A stretch of DNA of 64,000 bases from G016756615 sp035556195 (GTDB taxonomy: Bacteria; Pseudomonadota; Alphaproteobacteria; Rhizobiales; Rhizobiaceae), in NCBI GenBank assembly GCA_035556195.1, contig DATMFK010000011.1:124001-188000 (forward strand), written 5' to 3'. Positions 59,681-64,000 of the stretch are shown piece after piece. The translations under genes were made by a program, and so were the position numbers. The notes under the pieces were generated by a model. It had not been told where the DNA came from and searched no databases. It saw only the letters and a program-made list of their open reading frames with translations. Each line of letters begins with the position of its first letter. The first letter of the stretch is position 1.

Positions 59681-60862
59681 TCATGCGGCCTTGCTTCGAT
59701 AGCTGGACACGAAACGGCGGAGCCTCTCGGCCGCTTCGCGCAAGATCTCCTCGGGTTGGCACAGGCTGATGCGGATGTGGCCCCTGGCGGCGTCGCCAAA
59801 ACTGACGCCCGGCATCACACCGACGCTTTCCTTTTCGAGCAGGGCCCAGGCGAATTTTTCGCAATCCGGCTCCACGGCGCGGACGTCGAGCATGACGTAC
59901 ATGCCGCCGGTCGAACCGCGCACCGTGACCTCGTTCGTTCCGTGCATCGCATCGAGGAAGACGGTACGGCGCGCTGCATAGCGATCGGCGATTTCCTTCA
60001 CGCCATAGCTGTTTTCGAGAGCCTCGGCGGCGGCGTGGGAGACGAAGTCGGCGAGGCCGTAAGTGGTGACGAGATTGAGGTTGATAAGTTGCCGGATCAG
60101 GCTCGCCGGGCCGGTCACCCAGCCGATGCGCCAGCCGGTCATCCCATGGCTCTTCGACATCGAGTTGAGAACCAAGGTCCGCTCCGCCATGCCGGGCAGG
60201 GAGCGTGGCGAAACGTGTTCGCCGCCGCCGAGGGTCCAGTAGACCTCGTCGGACAGAAGCCACAGATCGTGACGTTTGCAGATATCAGCGATGCCTTCGA
60301 GCGAGCTGCGCGTGTAGACGGCGCCGGTCGGATTGTTCGGCGTGTTGATCAGGATCGCTCGCGTGTTGGGTTCGACCGCCTTCTCGATTGCCGCGACGCT
60401 GGGCTGGAAACCGTCTTCCGCGCGCGTTTCGACAACGGTGAAGGCGGCGCCGGCGGCGCGGAACGTGCCGGGGTAGGTGGCGTAGTAGGGAGCCACGACG
60501 ATGGCATGGCCACCGGGGTCGAGTACGGCTTGGACGGCCGCATAGAGTGCCGCCTGGCCGCCGGGCGTGGCGATTATCTCATCCATGTCCGTGGCAATGC
60601 CGGTCGAACTGGTCGAAAAGTTCGCCATCGCCTTGCGAAGCTTCGGAATGCCCGGCAGCTGGGTATAGTGGTGGAGACCGGCGCGTATGGCTGTCACGCA
60701 AGCCTCCACCGTGTCGGATGGCGTGTCGAAATCATGATCGCCCACGGACAGCATGATGATGTTCTCGCCTGCCTGCTTGCGGCTCATGGCGGCGAAATGC
60801 ACTTCCCAGCCGTCCTTGCCGGAAGGGATGATGCCGGTGATGCGGGAGGAGGGACGTGGCAT
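59681..60862 (-). CDS. PLP-dependent aminotransferase, class I/II
   Basis: A 393-residue fold type I enzyme. The PLP lysine lies in NSMSKSHGMTGWRIGW, INTPNNPTGAVY binds the cofactor phosphate region, and SDEVYWTL holds the aspartate-tyrosine pair. Substrate specificity cannot be read from sequence. The ATG at 60862 begins the family N-terminus, with GAGAAAG upstream; a longer upstream frame is rejected. It is divergent from the nitroreductase gene. Confidence 0.92.
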   Translation of the reverse strand: MPRPSSRITGIIPSGKDGWEVHFAAMSRKQAGENIIMLSVGDHDFDTPSDTVEACVTAIRAGLHHYTQLPGIPKLRKAMANFSTSSTGIATDMDEIIATPGGQAALYAAVQAVLDPGGHAIVVAPYYATYPGTFRAAGAAFTVVETRAEDGFQPSVAAIEKAVEPNTRAILINTPNNPTGAVYTRSSLEGIADICKRHDLWLLSDEVYWTLGGGEHVSPRSLPGMAERTLVLNSMSKSHGMTGWRIGWVTGPASLIRQLINLNLVTTYGLADFVSHAAAEALENSYGVKEIADRYAARRTVFLDAMHGTNEVTVRGSTGGMYVMLDVRAVEPDCEKFAWALLEKESVGVMPGVSFGDAARGHIRISLCQPEEILREAAERLRRFVSSYRSKAA

Positions 60863-61278
60863 TAGCGGTCTTTCTCGTGATCGTGGCGGAGCCGGCGAAC
60901 ATAACAGGGCCGGCAGGAGGCCAGACAGCGCCACCTTATCCAGCCCTTCGGGCCACCTTCCCAAGAGACCGAATCACTCGTGCGAGGCTGCGACGGATGG
61001 CGACTTCGCACAACGTGAGGCCGCCTTGCGCAGGCTCGGATAGCGCCCGCCAGCATCGCGCCTTCGGGCGCTATCCCGCGTCATGAACGGCTGGTCGCAA
61101 TGCCATGGCGCGTCATGGAAAAAGCTGGAACTTCATATGTAAGGCGTTCGTGTAAGACGCAATGCAAGTTTCACTGAGCGCAAGATTTGCTTGCGGTATC
61201 AAAGCGGCTCGTGCAAAGGCTGCTCACGGGGGGAAGTTCGTCAGGGGTCGCAATCCGGACTGCGGAAAGTCTTGAATC
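60863..61278. other. Intergenic region holding repeat fragments
   Basis: The 416 bases between the divergent aminotransferase and nitroreductase genes hold no gene. Around 60931-60975 there is a RIME-like stretch with a small CCC-TTC-GGG hairpin, and at 61038-61076 a 12-bp inverted repeat. Confidence 0.55.
61038..61076. repeat. Perfect 12-bp inverted repeat
   Basis: GGATAGCGCCCG (61038-61049) pairs with CGGGCGCTATCC (61065-61076) around a 15-base loop. It resembles rhizobial intergenic mosaic elements; no gene use is evident. Confidence 0.65.
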
Positions 61279-61989
61279 ATGCTCGCACCGGAAAGAAAAA
61301 ATGATCTTGTGGACGAGACGGCGATCGTCGATGAGGCGATCACGTCGCGCAGGTCCGTACGCGCTTTCCTTCCCGATCCGGTCAGCGACGCCACCATACG
61401 CGAGATCCTGGACGTGGCGTCCCGCGCGCCGTCGGGCACGAACATGCAGCCTTGGCGGGTCTATGTGACCGCCGGCGCGGTGAAGGACAGGATCGCCGAT
61501 GTGATCCTCAATTCGGGCGTCCGCGCGGAGAAGGCGGTCTGGGACGAGTACAAATATTATCCCGACCAATTCTTCGAGCCTTATTTGACACGGCGCAGGA
61601 CCGTCGGCTTCGGCCTTTATTCCGCTCTCGGCATCGGACGCCGGGAAGTCGATCGCATGCGCGAGCAGCATGACCGCAACTTTGTCTTCTTCGATGCGCC
61701 AATTGGCATGCTGTTCACGATCGACCGAAGATTGAACCAAGGCTCGTGGATCGACCTCGGCATGTTCCTCGAGAACATCATGATCGCTGCGCGGGGACGC
61801 GGCCTGCATACCTGTCCTCAGGCGGCCTTCGCGCCCTATCACAAACAGATCCGGCCTGTGCTCGGCATGGGCGACGAGGAGATCCTCGTGTGCGGCATGG
61901 CGCTCGGCTACGAGGATACGTCCAAGCCGGAAAACAACTTCCGGACCGAGCGGGCACCCCAGGAAGAATGGGTCAAGTTCCTGAAGTGA
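61279..61989 (+). CDS. Nitroreductase-family flavoprotein
   Basis: A 236-residue FMN protein. RRSVRAFLPDPVSDATIREILDVASRAPSGTNMQPWR near the N-terminus binds FMN, and GSWIDLGMFLENIMIAARGRGLHTCPQ and the MALGYED near the end are family marks. It would reduce nitro or quinone compounds with NAD(P)H. It is monocistronic, as the next gene lies 141 bases away. Confidence 0.9.
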   Translation: MLAPERKNDLVDETAIVDEAITSRRSVRAFLPDPVSDATIREILDVASRAPSGTNMQPWRVYVTAGAVKDRIADVILNSGVRAEKAVWDEYKYYPDQFFEPYLTRRRTVGFGLYSALGIGRREVDRMREQHDRNFVFFDAPIGMLFTIDRRLNQGSWIDLGMFLENIMIAARGRGLHTCPQAAFAPYHKQIRPVLGMGDEEILVCGMALGYEDTSKPENNFRTERAPQEEWVKFLK

Positions 61990-62130
61990 CCTGACTTCGC
62001 TTCGGACGAACCCTGCCGTGGCCGGAGAAGGCCAAAATCTCATGACGCCGCACACTTTTGGGTGACGTGCACTAGATTCCAACTCGTCGGCCGCCTCGAT
62101 TTCACCACTCAACGCGACGAGGAGAGTGTC

Positions 62131-63150
62131 ATGCAGCTCGGAATGATCGGACTTGGCCGGATGGGCGCGAACATGGCCCGTCGGCTGTTGAAGGATGGCC
62201 ATCAATGCGTGGTGTTCGACCTGGCGCCGCAGGCGGTAGACTCGCTTGTCAGCGAACAGGCAGTGGGCGCGGCTTCGCTCGCGGACCTCGTGGCAAAACT
62301 TGCCAGGCCGCGGGCAGTCTGGCTGATGGTCCCTGCGGCCGCGGTCGACAAGACAATTGCCGATCTGGCGCCGCATCTCGAGGCGGGCGACACGCTGGTC
62401 GACGGCAGCAACTCCTATTACGTGGACGATCTCCGCCGCGCCAGGGAGCTTGCAGAAAAGCAGGTCGAGTATGTCGATGTGGGTACGAGCGGCGGGGTCT
62501 GGGGGCTCGATCGCGGCTATTGCATGATGATCGGCGGTCCGCAAGATGTGGTGGAACGCCTCGACCCCATCTTCCGAAGCCTGGCGCCAGGCTCGGGCGA
62601 CATTGGCCGCGTACCGGGACGGCAGGTCGCCAGCACTGCCGAGATCGGCTACCTGCATTGCGGGTCAAACGGTGCCGGCCACTTCGTCAAGATGGTCCAT
62701 AACGGCATCGAATACGGGCTGATGGCTGCTTACGCAGAGGGCTTGAGCATTCTGCGCGGTGCGGATGTCGGGACGAGGCAGCACGCAATCGACGCCGAGA
62801 CGGCGCCGCTGCGCGATCCCGCGCTTTATCGGTACAACTTCGATCTGCCCGAAATTGCGGAGCTATGGCGGCGCGGCAGCGTCATCAGTTCCTGGCTTCT
62901 GGACCTCACCGCGGGCGCGCTCGCCGAGGATCCCGCACTCGAAAGGTTTGCCGGCCGGGTTTCTGATTCAGGGGAAGGGCGGTGGACGATCAAGGCCGCG
63001 ATAGACGAAGCCATTCCGGCGCCTGTTCTTTCGGCGGCCCTCTACAAACGGTTCAGCTCGCGTGGCGAGGGAGACTTCCAGAACAAGCTCATGTCGGCCA
63101 TGCGCTACGGATTTGGCGGCCATCTGGAGAAGCCTGATACCACCTCCTGA
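62131..63150 (+). CDS. gnd: 6-phosphogluconate dehydrogenase, decarboxylating (GntZ/YqeC type)
   Basis: A 339-residue short-form enzyme that oxidises and decarboxylates 6-phosphogluconate to ribulose 5-phosphate. The Rossmann loop is MIGLGRMGANMARRLL at residues ~5-20. YVDVGTSGGVWGL and GAGHFVKMVHNGIEYG, with the catalytic lysine, mark the active site. Length and motifs fit the NAD-preferring GntZ/YqeC group more than the 470-residue Gnd. GAGGAG precedes the ATG; the upstream in-frame extension is rejected. Confidence 0.92.
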   Translation: MQLGMIGLGRMGANMARRLLKDGHQCVVFDLAPQAVDSLVSEQAVGAASLADLVAKLARPRAVWLMVPAAAVDKTIADLAPHLEAGDTLVDGSNSYYVDDLRRARELAEKQVEYVDVGTSGGVWGLDRGYCMMIGGPQDVVERLDPIFRSLAPGSGDIGRVPGRQVASTAEIGYLHCGSNGAGHFVKMVHNGIEYGLMAAYAEGLSILRGADVGTRQHAIDAETAPLRDPALYRYNFDLPEIAELWRRGSVISSWLLDLTAGALAEDPALERFAGRVSDSGEGRWTIKAAIDEAIPAPVLSAALYKRFSSRGEGDFQNKLMSAMRYGFGGHLEKPDTTS

Positions 63151-63197
63151 TGGGGCGCGCCGCAGCCAATTCAGCGTCTGTCGGGTCGGTCGCGTGA

Positions 63198-63728
63198 CTA
63201 TGCCGGAACGTATGTCAACCTGATCACGTCCGCGCCAATTCGATCGCTGGCCACGAGGCGGAGCCGCGGCCGCGGACCGGCGAAGAACGGCTTGCCGCGA
63301 CCCAGCACGACGGGATGGACGTACAGCCGATATTCGTCGACAAGACCAAGGTCGGTCAGACTTTGCGCTAGCTCTGGACCGGAAACTTCAATCTGTCCAT
63401 CCAGACGGGCCTTCAGCCCGCCTATTGCCGCCGCGACGTCATCCGCGATAAGAGTGGCGTTCGGGCCGACGGACTTCAGCGAGCGCGACACGACCCATTT
63501 CGGTTGGTTCCGCCATGCTGCCGCATACTCGCGTTCCGCCTCGTTCCACTCGGAATGGTCTTCGTCCCAATACCGCATCACCTCGTACATGCGGCGACCG
63601 TAAACGGTGCCGGACAGGCCGCGGACGTCCTCGATGAAATGACGAAAGAGCGTGGGATCCGGCCCGAATTCCGTGTGGTCGACATACCCATCCAGGGATT
63701 GGTTCAACGCGAACACGAGCTTCGCCAT
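63198..63728 (-). CDS. RibD/dihydrofolate reductase-like protein
   Basis: A 176-residue protein of the RibD C-terminal family: KLVFALNQSLDGYVDH at the start, GTVYGRRMYEVM in the middle and the end LYVHPVVLGRGKPFF. These are NADPH-dependent reductases of unknown substrate. The ATG at 63728 follows GAGGAGGAG. The adjacent TetR gene on the same strand begins outside the window, and such regulator-reductase pairs are common. Confidence 0.9.
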   Translation of the reverse strand: MAKLVFALNQSLDGYVDHTEFGPDPTLFRHFIEDVRGLSGTVYGRRMYEVMRYWDEDHSEWNEAEREYAAAWRNQPKWVVSRSLKSVGPNATLIADDVAAAIGGLKARLDGQIEVSGPELAQSLTDLGLVDEYRLYVHPVVLGRGKPFFAGPRPRLRLVASDRIGADVIRLTYVPA

Positions 63729-63832
63729 GCTGCAGGATCTCCTCCTCAAGCGCCTCAAAAGCTTTGACCGAGGCTAGCAGAAATCAAGTCGCTGACAATC
63801 GAGCGGCAGCTTCGTTGGTGAGGGAAGCGTTT

Positions 63833-64000
63833 TCACGGCTTGGTTTGGCCGGTGGAGACCAGCTTGTCCCAGGCCGCAAGCGCGCCGTCCGCGATTGCAT
63901 GCAGCATCTCGCGGGTGGCGCCGTCTCGCGCCTGGATCGACATGCCCTGCTGGACGGTCACGTAGAAAACAGCCACTGAAGCGCTGTCGAGCCCCGAGGG
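63833..64000 (-). CDS. TetR-family regulator, C-terminal part (cut by window end)
   Basis: The last 55 codons of a minus-strand gene whose 5' end lies beyond 64000. The visible part (AVFYVTVQQGMSIQARDGATREMLHAIADGAL) is the C-terminal ligand-domain pattern of TetR/AcrR repressors of the AvmA/YxaF-like group. It stops 104 bases before the start of the RibD-like gene downstream. Confidence 0.75.
   Translation of the reverse strand, partial: PSGLDSASVAVFYVTVQQGMSIQARDGATREMLHAIADGALAAWDKLVSTGQTKP

Overview
The window looks like a chromosomal segment of a GC-rich alphaproteobacterium of the order Hyphomicrobiales (Rhizobiales), most like Mesorhizobium, Aminobacter or other Phyllobacteriaceae. 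The evidence is the gene families present (DUF982 proteins, HWE kinase, PRC-barrel and ElaB-type small proteins), GGAAC-N16/17-NGTT promoters of the alphaproteobacterial general stress response, and RIME-like palindromes. This assignment is inferred from gene content; no 16S gene is present.

Layout. 0-5.6 kb: a HerA-type ATPase, a putative 2OG-Fe(II) oxygenase, an XRE-cupin regulator overlapping a small gene, and a flavin monooxygenase with an NTF2-like N-terminus. 5.9-8.6 kb: acetolactate synthase genes behind a 17-codon leader peptide (L-I-L-V-V run) and an attenuator. 8.6-20.4 kb: a LysE exporter, an RND efflux pair, a RecD-like helicase, a STAS/SEC14 protein divergent from pdxJ, kup, and a TetR regulator directly upstream of ilvC. 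The end of ilvC is followed by 85-bp tandem copies of its own 3' end. 20.8-28.2 kb: PilZ, endonuclease/exonuclease/phosphatase and Nudix genes, a MacAB-type efflux operon, PhzF and an isochorismatase-like hydrolase.

28.3-41.8 kb: starting at tRNA-Lys(CTT) there is a block of short genes, many of them small hydrophilic proteins of unknown function, with a manganese catalase, PRC-barrel, ElaB-like, MpaB-like and three DUF982 proteins, an HWE histidine kinase and a phage-family protein. Nine exact EcfG-type promoters and one variant sit just upstream of these genes and of the isochorismatase gene. I read this as a general-stress-response island. A tenth site, palindromic and facing both ways, lies between the STAS gene and pdxJ at 15.56 kb.

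41.9-49.8 kb: a LysR/EamA pair, a YcaQ-type DNA glycosylase, an NMT1/THI5-type ABC importer with an NAD(P)H oxidoreductase, and a creatininase-family hydrolase. 49.9-59.5 kb: a catabolic locus combining a carbohydrate-type ABC importer with a GMC oxidoreductase, an aldehyde dehydrogenase, an FAD oxidoreductase and a GntR/FCD regulator. A repeated ATGGATCCA(A) palindrome precedes three of its four transcription units and is the likely operator. A plausible scheme is uptake, oxidation of an alcohol to an aldehyde by the GMC enzyme, then to an acid by the dehydrogenase; the substrate is not evident. 59.7-64 kb: an aminotransferase, a nitroreductase, a 6-phosphogluconate dehydrogenase, a RibD/DHFR-like reductase and the C-terminal end of a TetR regulator cut by the window edge.
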